This document shows, piece after piece, positions 1 to 5,783 of a stretch of 5,783 nt of DNA. The position numbers and the translations under genes are program-made. The notes beneath the pieces were generated by a model. It made no database searches. It was not told the DNA's origin and saw only the letters and a program-made list of their open reading frames with translations. Position 1 is the stretch's first letter, and each line of letters opens with the position of its first letter. Origin of the DNA: Ramlibacter sp. (GTDB lineage Bacteria; Pseudomonadota; Gammaproteobacteria; Burkholderiales; Burkholderiaceae_C); contig JAMPXR010000181.1 in the NCBI GenBank assembly GCA_023701085.1, positions 1 to 5,783 of the forward strand. The letters run 5' to 3'.

Positions 1-188
1 AGCGCCGCGCCCAGGCTGCCGGTCTGGTTGGTGACCAGCACCCCCATGTAGCCGCCCAGCGTGAACAAGGATGCATGCGCGACATGCAGGATGCGCAGCA
101 GGCCGTAGACCAGGGTCAGCCCCAGCGCGATCAGCGCGTAGATGCTGCCTTGCACCAGGCCCTGCGCGAGCAATTCCACGATCAGCAC
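1..188 (-). CDS. LivH-type ABC transporter permease, N-terminal fragment (runs off left edge)
   Basis: This is the first 62 codons of an inner-membrane permease of the branched-chain amino acid (HAAT) ABC transporter family. The visible protein starts VLIVELLAQGLVQGSIYALI and continues with a hydrophobic segment containing GLTLVYGLLRI, then HVAHASLFTLGGYMG. That is the LivH N-terminal pattern: a first membrane helix, then an N/H-x-A-H-x-S/G-L turn and a second helix. The start is GTG at 188, chosen because AAGGAG (minus strand, 199-194) lies five bases upstream; no ATG is available. It begins 35 bp after the stop of the substrate-binding protein gene on the same strand, so the two are very probably co-transcribed and form one transporter. 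LivM, LivG and LivF homologues would be expected beyond the left edge. The substrate cannot be read from this fragment. Confidence 0.88.
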   Translation of the reverse strand, partial: MLIVELLAQGLVQGSIYALIALGLTLVYGLLRILHVAHASLFTLGGYMGVLVTNQTGSLGAA

Positions 189-223
189 AAGCTCTCCTTG
201 TTCCGGGACGGTTTCGCCGCAGC

Positions 224-1378
224 CTACTTCTTGACGCTGGCCTTGGTGGGCGCGGCCAGGTACACCGGGTCCGAGATCACCGTGAAGCGGCGGAAGGCCT
301 TGTCCTTGACGATCTGGACCTGGACGTCCTTGTTCACTTCATGCAGGTCGTTGAAGGTCAGCTTGCCGACCGGCGTCTCGAAAGTTCCCCCGGCGATGGC
401 GTTGCGGATCGCCTCGCGGTTGCTGGTGCCGGCCTTCTTCATCGCCTCGATCGCGATGAAGGTGGCGCTGTAGGTCGATGCCGCGACCATGTCCGAGCCG
501 GAGCCCACCGCCTTCTTGAATTCGGCGAGGTAGGCCTTGGTGGCCGGGGAGGCCGAGTCGCGGTCCAGTGACGTGGTCACGTACACGCCTTCGGAAGCCG
601 GTCCGGCGATCTCCATGAACTTCTCGGAGTCATAGCCTTCCTGGCCGATCACGGGGGCGGTGATGCCGGCGGCGCGCAACTGGCTGACCAGCGGGCCGGC
701 GGTGAAGAAGTAGCCCGAGGCGTAGATCGCGTCCGGGTTGTCGGCCTTCAGGCTGGAGATCATCGGCCCGAACTGGCGATCGGCCATGGCGTACTCGTAT
801 TCCTTGGCGATGGTGATGCCGAACTTGGGCGCGCCTTCCTTGAAGCCCGCGGCCAGGGCCTGGCCGAAATCGTTCTTCAGCGTGACCAGCACCACGTTCT
901 TCTTCTTCAGCACTTCGCCGACCAGCTTGGCGCCGGCGCGGCCCTGCACCTCACCCATGGTGGAGGCGCGGAACATGTAGTCGCCGGTGGTGGTCACGTC
1001 GGGGTGGATCGAGTAGGCCACCACGTAGGGGATCTTGGCGGCCTGGAAGAGCGGCGCGGCGGCGCGGGTGGACGCCGAGTACGAACCCGACACCGCCACC
1101 ACCACCTTGTCCTTCTCGATCAGCTTGGTGGCGATCGGTGCCGCCTCCTTGGGCGAGGCCTGGTCGTCGTAGATCACCAGCTCGATCTTCTCGCCCTTGA
1201 TGCCGCCGGCCGCATTGGCCTGGGCCACGGCCAGTTTGGCGCCTTCGAGCGCGGACTTGCCGTCGGCTGCGGCAAAGCCCGTCAGCGGCACGTTCAGGCC
1301 GATCTTGACGTCGGCATGGGCGGCGCCGGCGAGGCAGAGCAGGCTGCAGAGTGTCGTGAGGGTGAGTGCGGATTTCAT
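224..1378 (-). CDS. Periplasmic branched-chain-amino-acid-type ABC transporter substrate-binding protein (LivJ/LivK family)
   Basis: This 384-residue protein is the solute receptor of a HAAT-family ABC importer (type I periplasmic binding fold, Peripla_BP_6). It has a clear Sec signal peptide: K2, a hydrophobic core at about residues 4-18, and an AHA cleavage site at 20-22, giving a mature start of DVKIGLNVPLTG. No acceptable lipobox precedes C11 or C15, so it should be a soluble periplasmic protein. Typical family features are GLNVPLTG (27-34), the NAAGGIKG turn (55-62), YDDQ (70-73) and a SGSYSAST loop (97-104), the region that usually contacts the ligand's alpha-amino/carboxyl group. The length is normal for the family. 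The ATG at 1378 is preceded by AGGA five bases upstream. The permease gene follows after 35 bp. It lies downstream of hutU on the same strand, separated by 123 bp that contain a candidate terminator. Histidine, urocanate or another catabolic substrate is plausible from location, but ligand specificity is not visible in the sequence. Confidence 0.9.
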   Translation of the reverse strand: MKSALTLTTLCSLLCLAGAAHADVKIGLNVPLTGFAAADGKSALEGAKLAVAQANAAGGIKGEKIELVIYDDQASPKEAAPIATKLIEKDKVVVAVSGSYSASTRAAAPLFQAAKIPYVVAYSIHPDVTTTGDYMFRASTMGEVQGRAGAKLVGEVLKKKNVVLVTLKNDFGQALAAGFKEGAPKFGITIAKEYEYAMADRQFGPMISSLKADNPDAIYASGYFFTAGPLVSQLRAAGITAPVIGQEGYDSEKFMEIAGPASEGVYVTTSLDRDSASPATKAYLAEFKKAVGSGSDMVAASTYSATFIAIEAMKKAGTSNREAIRNAIAGGTFETPVGKLTFNDLHEVNKDVQVQIVKDKAFRRFTVISDPVYLAAPTKASVKK

Positions 1379-1501
1379 GGTCTTCCTGTCAAGTTCATCA
1401 ACAGCTACTTACGCGAGCTGCAACGCGTCCGGCGCTGGGCCGCTCCAAAAAAAAGCTTGCCGATCCGCGGGTGAGACGCTGGCGGACGGCGACCGGGAAT
1501 C
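1379..1501. other. hutU to substrate-binding-protein intergenic spacer
   Basis: These 123 bp lie between the hutU stop and the start of the transporter receptor gene. Besides the candidate terminator, only the receptor's ribosome-binding site (AGGAAGA, minus strand, 1387-1381) is recognisable. I found no convincing sigma-70 promoter for the transporter: the best TTG-type -35 (TTGCAG) lacks a matching -10 at the right distance. No copy of the TTGTCTATACAA operator found upstream of hutU occurs here. Confidence 0.6.
1447..1490 (-). terminator. Candidate Rho-independent terminator after hutU
   Basis: Reading the minus strand past the hutU stop (1502), GCCGTCCGC (1490-1482) pairs with GCGGATCGGC (1468-1459). 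This gives nine G/C-rich base pairs with one bulged base around a 13-base loop. After four bases (AAGC) comes a run of eight T (1454-1447). The arms, loop and T-run fit an intrinsic terminator directed against hutU transcription. The T-run is absent in the plus direction, so it is one-way. Weak points are the 4-base spacer before the T-run and the bulge, so termination may be only partial. Confidence 0.62.
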
Positions 1502-3208
1502 TCACAGGCCCAGCATCGGCAGGTCCAGGCCGTGCTGACGTGCGCAATTCTCGGCGATCTCGTAGCCGGCGTCGGCGTGACGCATCACGCCGGTGGCCGG
1601 GTCGTTCCACAGCACGCGCTCGATCCGCCCGGCGGCATCGTCGGTGCCGTCGCAGACGATGACCACGCCGGCGTGCTGCGAGTAGCCCATGCCGACGCCG
1701 CCGCCGTGGTGCAGGCTGACCCAGGTCGCGCCGCTGGCGGTGTTGAGCAGCGCGTTCAGCAGCGGCCAGTCGCTCACGGCGTCGCTGCCGTCCTTCATGG
1801 ATTCGGTTTCGCGGTTCGGCGAGGCCACCGAGCCGCTGTCCAGGTGGTCGCGGCCGATGACGATCGGGCCCTTGAGTTCGCCCGACTTCACCATCTCGTT
1901 GAAGGCCAGGCCGGCGCGGTGGCGCTCGCCCAGCCCGATCCAGCAGATGCGCGCCGGCAGGCCCTGGAAGGCGATGCGCTCCTGCGCCATGTCGAGCCAG
2001 CGGTGCAGTCCGGTGTCGTCCGGAAACAGCTCCTTCATCTTGGCGTCGGTCTTGCGGATGTCCTCGGGGTCGCCGCTGAGCGCCACCCAGCGGAACGGGC
2101 CCACGCCACGGCAGAACAGCGGCCGCACATAGGCCGGCACGAAACCGGGGTAGTCGAAGGCGTTGTCGACGCCGTAGTCCTTGGCCACCTGGCGCAGGTT
2201 GTTGCCATAGTCCACCGTCGGGATGCCCATCGCGTGGAAGTCGAGCATGGCCCGCACATGCACCGCGCAGGACTCGCCGGCGGCTTGCCGCAGCTGTGCG
2301 TGCTGCGACGGATCGCGTTGCGCCGCGCGCCATTGCTCGACGGTCCAGCCCGAGGGCAGGTAGCCGTTGATGATGTCGTGGGCCGAGGTCTGGTCGGTCA
2401 CGATGTCGGGGCGGATGCCGCCGGCCTTGGCGCGCCGCACCAGCTCGGGCACCACGTCCGCCGCGTTGGCGCACAGGCCGATCGACACGGCCTCCTTGCG
2501 GGCGGTGTGCTGCGCGATCAGGGCCAGCGCCTCGTCCAGGTTGGCGGCCTGCTTGTCCAGGTAGCGGGTGCGCAGGCGGAAGTCGATCGAGCTTTGCTGG
2601 CACTCGACGTTCAGCGAGCAGGCGCCGGCGAAGGTCGCGGCCAGCGGCTGGGCGCCGCCCATGCCGCCCAGGCCCGCCGTCAGCACCCAGCGCCCGGCCA
2701 GCGATCCGCCGTAGTGCTGGCGGCCCGCTTCGGCGAAGGTTTCGTAGGTGCCCTGCACGATGCCTTGCGAGCCGATATAGATCCAGCTGCCGGCGGTCAT
2801 CTGGCCGTACATCATCAGGCCGGCGCGGTCGAGCTCGTTGAAGTGCTCCCAGGTGGCCCACTTCGGGACCAGGTTGGAGTTGGCGATCAGCACCCGCGGC
2901 GCGCCGGGATGGGTGCGGAACACGCCGACGGGCTTGCCCGACTGGACCAGCAGCGTCTGGTCATCCTTGAGCTTGCGCAGGCTGTCCAGGATGCCGTCGA
3001 AGCAGGGCCAGTTGCGGGCGGCCTTGCCGATGCCGCCGTAGACCACCAGATCGTCGGGGTTTTCGGCCACCTCGGGGTCGAGGTTGTTCTGGATCATCCG
3101 GTAGGCGGCCTCGATCTGCCAATTGGCGCAGGTGAGGGCGGACCCGCGCGGTGCGCGCACCGGACGGGACTTGCTGTCGGCGAAGGGGGAGCTGGAAGAG
3201 GCGGGCAT
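1502..3208 (-). CDS. hutU: Urocanate hydratase (urocanase)
   Basis: HutU is the cytoplasmic enzyme for step two of histidine degradation. It hydrates urocanate to 4-imidazolone-5-propionate using tightly bound NAD+ as an electrophile. The 568-residue protein has the normal family length. Family hallmarks are RAPRGS near the N-terminus, [27 protein letters not shown], the glycine-rich [12 protein letters not shown] (M183) of the NAD+-binding core, [17 protein letters not shown] with C422 in the position of the known active-site cysteine (C410 in the slightly shorter Pseudomonas putida enzyme), [18 protein letters not shown], and [15 protein letters not shown] starting at H500. The reading frame is intact. 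I chose the ATG at 3208. An in-frame TTG at 3265 would add 19 residues (proline-rich, unlike the family), and it falls inside an operator and near the predicted transcription start. Oddly, no good Shine-Dalgarno sequence precedes the ATG. It is transcribed divergently from hutC and probably repressed by HutC. Confidence 0.97.
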   Translation of the reverse strand: MPASSSSPFADSKSRPVRAPRGSALTCANWQIEAAYRMIQNNLDPEVAENPDDLVVYGGIGKAARNWPCFDGILDSLRKLKDDQTLLVQSGKPVGVFRTHPGAPRVLIANSNLVPKWATWEHFNELDRAGLMMYGQMTAGSWIYIGSQGIVQGTYETFAEAGRQHYGGSLAGRWVLTAGLGGMGGAQPLAATFAGACSLNVECQQSSIDFRLRTRYLDKQAANLDEALALIAQHTARKEAVSIGLCANAADVVPELVRRAKAGGIRPDIVTDQTSAHDIINGYLPSGWTVEQWRAAQRDPSQHAQLRQAAGESCAVHVRAMLDFHAMGIPTVDYGNNLRQVAKDYGVDNAFDYPGFVPAYVRPLFCRGVGPFRWVALSGDPEDIRKTDAKMKELFPDDTGLHRWLDMAQERIAFQGLPARICWIGLGERHRAGLAFNEMVKSGELKGPIVIGRDHLDSGSVASPNRETESMKDGSDAVSDWPLLNALLNTASGATWVSLHHGGGVGMGYSQHAGVVIVCDGTDDAAGRIERVLWNDPATGVMRHADAGYEIAENCARQHGLDLPMLGL

Positions 3209-3246
3209 GGTAGGGGCGCCGAGGCGCTGAAAGGGTGGTGGGGGGC

Positions 3247-3276
3247 TTGCAAGTTGTCTATACAATGAAGTATAGT
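3247..3276 (+). promoter_or_regulatory. Candidate sigma-70 promoter for hutC-hutD-hutI
   Basis: TTGCAA (3247-3252, 4/6) is followed after 18 bp by TATAGT (3271-3276, 5/6). The start would be near 3283, inside operator copy 2, leaving a leader of about 42 bases before the hutC ATG. Its -10 overlaps the opposed hutU -10 within the eight bases AGTATAGT (3269-3276). Autoregulation of hutC by its own product is therefore expected. Confidence 0.55.
3252..3267. promoter_or_regulatory. Putative HutC operator, copy 1 (hutU-proximal)
   Basis: AGTTGTCTATACAATG contains the near-palindrome TTGT-CTAT-ACAA (3254-3265). HutC-type GntR repressors are known to bind TGTATATACA-like dyads upstream of hut genes, and this matches that form with TTGT/ACAA arms. 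It overlaps the predicted hutU transcription start and lies in the spacer of the predicted hutC promoter, so occupancy should block both. Assignment to HutC rests on the adjacent hutC gene and motif resemblance. Confidence 0.82.
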
Positions 3277-3296
3277 TGTCTATACAACTCGGGCAA
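3269..3296 (-). promoter_or_regulatory. Candidate sigma-70 promoter for hutU
   Basis: On the minus strand, TTGCCC (3296-3291, 4/6 match to the -35 consensus) is followed after 16 bp by TATACT (3274-3269, 5/6 match to the -10). Transcription would begin near 3262, giving a leader of roughly 54 bases before the hutU ATG. Operator copy 2 occupies the spacer and copy 1 covers the start point. Confidence 0.6.
3274..3289. promoter_or_regulatory. Putative HutC operator, copy 2 (hutC-proximal)
   Basis: AGTTGTCTATACAACT repeats the 12-base core TTGTCTATACAA exactly (3276-3287), 22 bp from copy 1. Its outer bases extend the symmetry to AGTTGT...ACAACT, which makes it the better palindrome of the two. 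It overlaps the predicted hutC start point and the spacer of the predicted hutU promoter. The 22-bp offset is close to two helical turns, so two dimers would sit on the same face of the DNA. Confidence 0.82.
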
Positions 3297-3298
3297 CA

Positions 3299-3312
3299 TA
3301 GGGTAAACCCTA
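3299..3312. promoter_or_regulatory. Perfect dyad of unknown role, TAGGGTAAACCCTA
   Basis: Six-base arms TAGGGT and ACCCTA flank a central AA. A two-base loop is too tight for an RNA hairpin, so a protein-binding site is more likely than an RNA element. It is unlike the TTGT/ACAA operators. Its centre is about 43 bp upstream of the predicted hutU start and about 22 bp downstream of the predicted hutC start. It could serve as an activator site for hutU, a roadblock for hutC, or be fortuitous. I do not recognise the cognate regulator. Confidence 0.4.
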
Positions 3313-3324
3313 GGCCTTTTCAAG

Positions 3325-4035
3325 ATGAAGCCTACCAAGCTGCCGGCCTACGAACAGGTCAAGGCCTTTGTGAAGAAGCAGGTCAACGACGGCGCCTGGC
3401 GTCCCGGCGACGCCGTGCCCAGCGAATCGGCCCTGCAGCAGCAGTTCGGTGTCAGCCGCATGACGGCGAACCGTGCCATGAAGGAGCTCGCCGTGGAAGG
3501 CGTCGTCACACGCGTCCAGGGCTCGGGGACCGTGGTCGCGCAACTGCACCGGATCTCGACCACCTTCGCGTTTCGCGACATCCATGACGAGATCGTGGAG
3601 CGCGGCCACCGGCACAGTACCCGGATCCTGAGCGTCGAAGCCATGCGCGCGGATGCGGCGCTGGCGCAGGTCTTCAAGCTGCGCACCGGCGCCAGGCTCT
3701 TCCATTCCTTGATGGTTCACTTCGAGGATGGCGTGGCGATCCAGCTGGATGACCGGTATGTGAACCCGGCCAGCGCGCCCGGCTACCTGGGCGTCGATTT
3801 CAGCGAGACCACGCCGACCAATTACCTGTTGGAACACGCGCCGCTGACCGAAGCGAACTATTCGATCGAGGCCGCCCTCGCCAGCGCCCAGGAGGCGAAA
3901 TGCCTGGGCATCAAGCGCGGCGAGCCCTGCCTGGTGATGACACGCAGCACGGTGAGCGGGCCTCATGTCGCCAGCCACGCCCGGCTGGTCTATCCCGCCA
4001 TGCGCTATAGCTTCAGCGGAAAATTCCAGCTGTGA
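3325..4035 (+). CDS. hutC: Histidine-utilisation repressor HutC (GntR family, UTRA domain)
   Basis: This 236-residue cytoplasmic DNA-binding protein is the expected repressor of the hut genes, released by urocanate in characterised homologues. Residues about 7-73 form a GntR winged helix-turn-helix, with YEQVKAFV (9-16), GAWRPGDAVPSESAL (23-37), recognition-helix region FGVSRMTANRAMKEL (41-55) and wing GVVTRVQGSGTVVA (59-72). Residues about 92-232 form a UTRA effector-binding domain, with features such as LFHSLMVHFEDGVAIQLDDRYVNP and a C-terminal [16 protein letters not shown]. The length is typical. The start at 3325 gives a normal N-terminus, although no strong Shine-Dalgarno sequence is visible, which would suit a low-abundance repressor. 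The stop overlaps the hutD GTG start by four bases (GTGA). The two operators immediately upstream suggest autoregulation. Confidence 0.95.
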   Translation: MKPTKLPAYEQVKAFVKKQVNDGAWRPGDAVPSESALQQQFGVSRMTANRAMKELAVEGVVTRVQGSGTVVAQLHRISTTFAFRDIHDEIVERGHRHSTRILSVEAMRADAALAQVFKLRTGARLFHSLMVHFEDGVAIQLDDRYVNPASAPGYLGVDFSETTPTNYLLEHAPLTEANYSIEAALASAQEAKCLGIKRGEPCLVMTRSTVSGPHVASHARLVYPAMRYSFSGKFQL

Positions 4036-4592
4036 ACTGGCAGATCGTTCGCACGGCGGATGCCGTCCCCAGCCCCTGGCGCAACGGCGGCGGGGTCACG
4101 CGCGAGCTGGTGGCCTGGCCGGCTGCCGGAGACTGGACCTGGCGCATCTCCGTGGCCGAGGTGGCAGCCAGCGGGCCGTTCTCGCGCTTCGAGGGCATAC
4201 AAAGATGGTTCGCCGTGCTCGATGGCCACGGCGTGACGCTCGAACTGGGCGGTGCGCGGCAGACCTTGACGCCGGCCAGTCCACCCCTGTGTTTCGATGG
4301 GGCGGTGCCGGTCGATTGCCGCCTGTCGGGCGGTGCGACGCGCGACCTGAACCTGATGGTGCGCGCTGACCGCGCCTCGGCGCGGATGACGAGAATCGAA
4401 GGATCGGGACAGTGGGTCGTGCGCCGGCCCGGCGTCTTCGCTGTTTACGCCGCAAGGACGCCTGTCGCGTTGACTTGCGGCGGGCAGACGCTCAGCGTTC
4501 CCGCGGACAGCCTGGCCTGGCGGCGTTTCGCAGCCGAAGCGCGGGTCGAGGTCGATGGCGAGCTTGCCTTGTGCATGGAGATAGCCCCATGA
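4032..4592 (+). CDS. hutD: HutD family protein (Ves/HutD cupin)
   Basis: This 186-residue protein of the HutD/Ves family is predicted to be cytoplasmic with a cupin-like beta-barrel. Family signatures are [11 protein letters not shown] (15-25), [31 protein letters not shown] (35-65) and DLNLMVRAD (105-113). The biochemical role is not established. Genetic work in Pseudomonas fluorescens proposed that HutD acts as a governor that sets an upper limit on hut activity, possibly by binding a pathway intermediate. The GTG start at 4032 overlaps the hutC stop, and the stop overlaps the hutI ATG (ATGA at 4589-4592), so translation is likely coupled on both sides. There is no separate promoter. The conserved N-terminus supports the GTG over any internal start. 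Confidence 0.93.
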   Translation: MNWQIVRTADAVPSPWRNGGGVTRELVAWPAAGDWTWRISVAEVAASGPFSRFEGIQRWFAVLDGHGVTLELGGARQTLTPASPPLCFDGAVPVDCRLSGGATRDLNLMVRADRASARMTRIEGSGQWVVRRPGVFAVYAARTPVALTCGGQTLSVPADSLAWRRFAAEARVEVDGELALCMEIAP

Positions 4593-5783
4593 GCCTGAAG
4601 TTATGGACCCACTGCAATGTCGCGACGCTGCAGGCCGACGCGCCCGACGGCTATGGGCTGATCGAGAACGCGGCGCTGGTCGTGGACGGTTCGCAGCTGC
4701 GCTGGGTCGGCCCGCGCGACCAACTCCCGTCCGAGCTGCGGCAGCGCTGCAGCCAGACCCATGACGCGGGCGGCGCCTTGATCACGCCCGGCTTGATCGA
4801 CTGCCACACGCACCTGGTCTACGGCGGCGACCGCGCGGCCGAGTTCGAACTGCGGCTGAACGGCGCGTCCTACGAGGACATCGCGCGCCAGGGCGGCGGC
4901 ATCGCGTCGACGGTCCAGGCGACCCGCAGCGCGTCCTATGAGGAGCTGCTGGCGCTAAGCGGCACGCGCCTGCGCGCCCTGCTCGCCGAGGGCGTCACCA
5001 CCGTGGAGGTCAAGTCGGGCTACGGGCTGGCGCTGGAGCCCGAGCGCAAGGCGCTGCAGGTCGCACGCGCCCTCGGCCGCGGCAACCGGGTGGACGTGCG
5101 CACCACCTTCCTGGGCGCCCATGCCCTGCCGCCGGAATTCAAGGACCAGCCGGACGCCTACCTCGACGAAGTGCTGCGGATGCTGCCCCTGCTGCAGGCC
5201 GAGGGCCTGGTCGATGCGGTGGATGCCTTCTGCGAGCGGATCGCCTTCAGCCCGGCGCAGGTGCGCCGGGTGTTCGAGGCGGCGCGGCAACTGGGCTTGC
5301 CGGTCAAGCTGCACGCCGAGCAGCTCAGCGACAGCGGCGGCGCGCAACTGGCCGCGGGCTTCGGCGCCCTCAGCTGCGACCACCTGGAATGGCTGTCGGA
5401 GGAAGGCGCCGCCGCCATGGCCGCCGCCGGCAGTGTCGCCGTGCTGTTGCCCGGTGCCTTCTATTTCCTGCGCGAGACGCGCCAGCCCCCGATCGACCTG
5501 TTGCGCCGGCATGGCGTTCCGATGGCGGTGTCGACCGACTGCAATCCCGGCACCTCGCCCTGCACGTCGCTGCTGCTGATGCTCAACATGGCCTGCACGC
5601 TGTTCCGGCTGACGCCGCAGGAGGCGCTGGCCGGCGTCACGCGCCATGCGGCGCAGGCGCTTGGATTGCGCGACCGCGGCGTGCTGGCCCCCGGCATGCT
5701 GGCCGACTTCGTCCTGTGGGACGTCCGGCGGCCGGCGCAACTGGCTTATGCGCTCGGCGCCAACCCCCGCATCCAGACCATCC
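4589..5783 (+). CDS. hutI: Imidazolonepropionase, C-terminus cut by right edge
   Basis: HutI hydrolyses 4-imidazolone-5-propionate to N-formimino-L-glutamate, step three of histidine degradation, in the cytoplasm. It is a metal-dependent amidohydrolase (TIM barrel plus beta-sandwich). The frame is open from ATG 4589 to the window end, giving 398 codons without a stop; family members are about 400-410 residues, so only the last few are missing. Visible motifs are [41 protein letters not shown] with metal ligands H73 and H75, [52 protein letters not shown] (H242, expected metal ligand), [21 protein letters not shown] and [20 protein letters not shown] (D317, expected metal/catalytic aspartate). 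All expected key positions are present, so it looks functional. It overlaps hutD by four bases and is the third gene of the hutCDI unit. Confidence 0.96.
   Translation, partial: MSLKLWTHCNVATLQADAPDGYGLIENAALVVDGSQLRWVGPRDQLPSELRQRCSQTHDAGGALITPGLIDCHTHLVYGGDRAAEFELRLNGASYEDIARQGGGIASTVQATRSASYEELLALSGTRLRALLAEGVTTVEVKSGYGLALEPERKALQVARALGRGNRVDVRTTFLGAHALPPEFKDQPDAYLDEVLRMLPLLQAEGLVDAVDAFCERIAFSPAQVRRVFEAARQLGLPVKLHAEQLSDSGGAQLAAGFGALSCDHLEWLSEEGAAAMAAAGSVAVLLPGAFYFLRETRQPPIDLLRRHGVPMAVSTDCNPGTSPCTSLLLMLNMACTLFRLTPQEALAGVTRHAAQALGLRDRGVLAPGMLADFVLWDVRRPAQLAYALGANPRIQTI

Larger units (their letters stand above)
3209..3324. promoter_or_regulatory. hutU/hutC divergent control region
   Basis: This 116-bp spacer separates the divergent starts of hutU (ATG 3208, minus) and hutC (ATG 3325, plus). 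It is much more A+T-rich in its right half than the genes around it. It holds two repressor-type near-palindromes, two opposed candidate promoters and a third, unrelated dyad, each listed separately. Neither gene start has a strong Shine-Dalgarno sequence. The hutU leader (about 3262-3209) is pyrimidine-rich just before the ATG and has only a small potential hairpin (GCGC arms). No riboswitch-like structure was recognised. Confidence 0.85.

Noticed and set aside
71..571. Open frames on the plus strand across the permease/receptor junction.
   Set aside because: They run antisense to the conserved LivH N-terminus and the receptor C-terminus, and the encoded proteins show no recognisable fold or start signal.
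896..912. A CTT-repeat tract (TTCTTCTTCTTC) in the receptor gene, possibly a slippage-prone repeat.
   Set aside because: On the coding strand it encodes KKK within a conserved surface stretch (VLKKKNVV). It is short, in frame and trinucleotide, so slippage would not shift the frame.
1197..1662. Small plus-strand open frames spanning the hutU-receptor spacer, considered as a possible small gene.
   Set aside because: They run antisense into both flanking genes, cross the terminator stem, lack a ribosome-binding site and encode R/S-rich strings typical of non-coding GC-rich frames.
1532..3268. A long open frame (578 codons) on the plus strand covering almost all of hutU.
   Set aside because: It lies exactly antisense to a complete, well-conserved hutU. 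Its product is a low-complexity A/G/V/R/H-rich string with no recognisable domain. Long antisense frames are common opposite high-GC genes because of third-position G/C bias.
3310..3978. A 222-codon open frame antisense to hutC.
   Set aside because: It is a mirror of the hutC coding strand with no family resemblance, no plausible ribosome-binding site and a composition typical of GC-rich shadow frames.
4865..4944. GCGTCCTAYGAGGA occurs twice within hutI, 66 bp apart, resembling a short direct repeat.
   Set aside because: Both copies encode the residues ASYE in the proper frame of a conserved enzyme region. There are only two copies with a mismatch, so coincidence from codon bias is enough to explain it.
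4955..5740. A 261-codon open frame antisense to hutI.
   Set aside because: The plus-strand HutI frame is continuous with all catalytic motifs. The antisense product is rich in Q, G, A and R with no domain signature.

Overview
The window is high-GC (roughly two thirds G+C by eye) and looks like a proteobacterial chromosome, most likely a betaproteobacterium of the Burkholderiales (Bordetella/Achromobacter or Comamonadaceae type). That placement rests on base composition, the hutC-hutD-hutI gene order and the neighbouring Liv-type ABC transporter genes. No single gene fixes the genus. The content is a histidine-utilisation (hut) locus. There are no mobile elements, tRNAs, rRNAs or CRISPR arrays.

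The layout is divergent. On the minus strand, reading right to left from about 3.2 kb, lie hutU (urocanate hydratase, 3208-1502), a putative intrinsic terminator, a periplasmic branched-chain-amino-acid-type substrate-binding protein (1378-224), and the first 62 codons of a LivH-type permease (188 to the left edge). On the plus strand lie hutC (GntR/UTRA repressor, 3325-4035), hutD (4032-4592) and hutI (imidazolonepropionase, from 4589 through the right edge, lacking only its last few codons). hutC/hutD and hutD/hutI each overlap by 4 bases, so the three form a tightly coupled operon.

The genes cover the middle of histidine degradation. HutU hydrates urocanate to imidazolonepropionate, and HutI opens the ring to N-formiminoglutamate. 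HutC is the expected urocanate-responsive repressor. HutD is a small cupin-fold accessory protein usually encoded in hut operons. Histidase (hutH) and the formiminoglutamate-processing genes (hutF/hutG) are not in the window and may lie beyond its edges. The transporter genes downstream of hutU may import histidine, urocanate or a related compound, but this is inferred from position.

The most informative DNA is the 116-bp hutU-hutC intergenic region. It holds two copies of the near-palindrome TTGTCTATACAA exactly 22 bp apart. Between them sit two opposed candidate sigma-70 promoters that share almost the same -10 sequence. A separate perfect dyad, TAGGGTAAACCCTA, lies beside them. I found no evidence of an undescribed biological system. 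The notable points are this control region, the transporter linkage and the terminator that separates hutU from the transporter genes.
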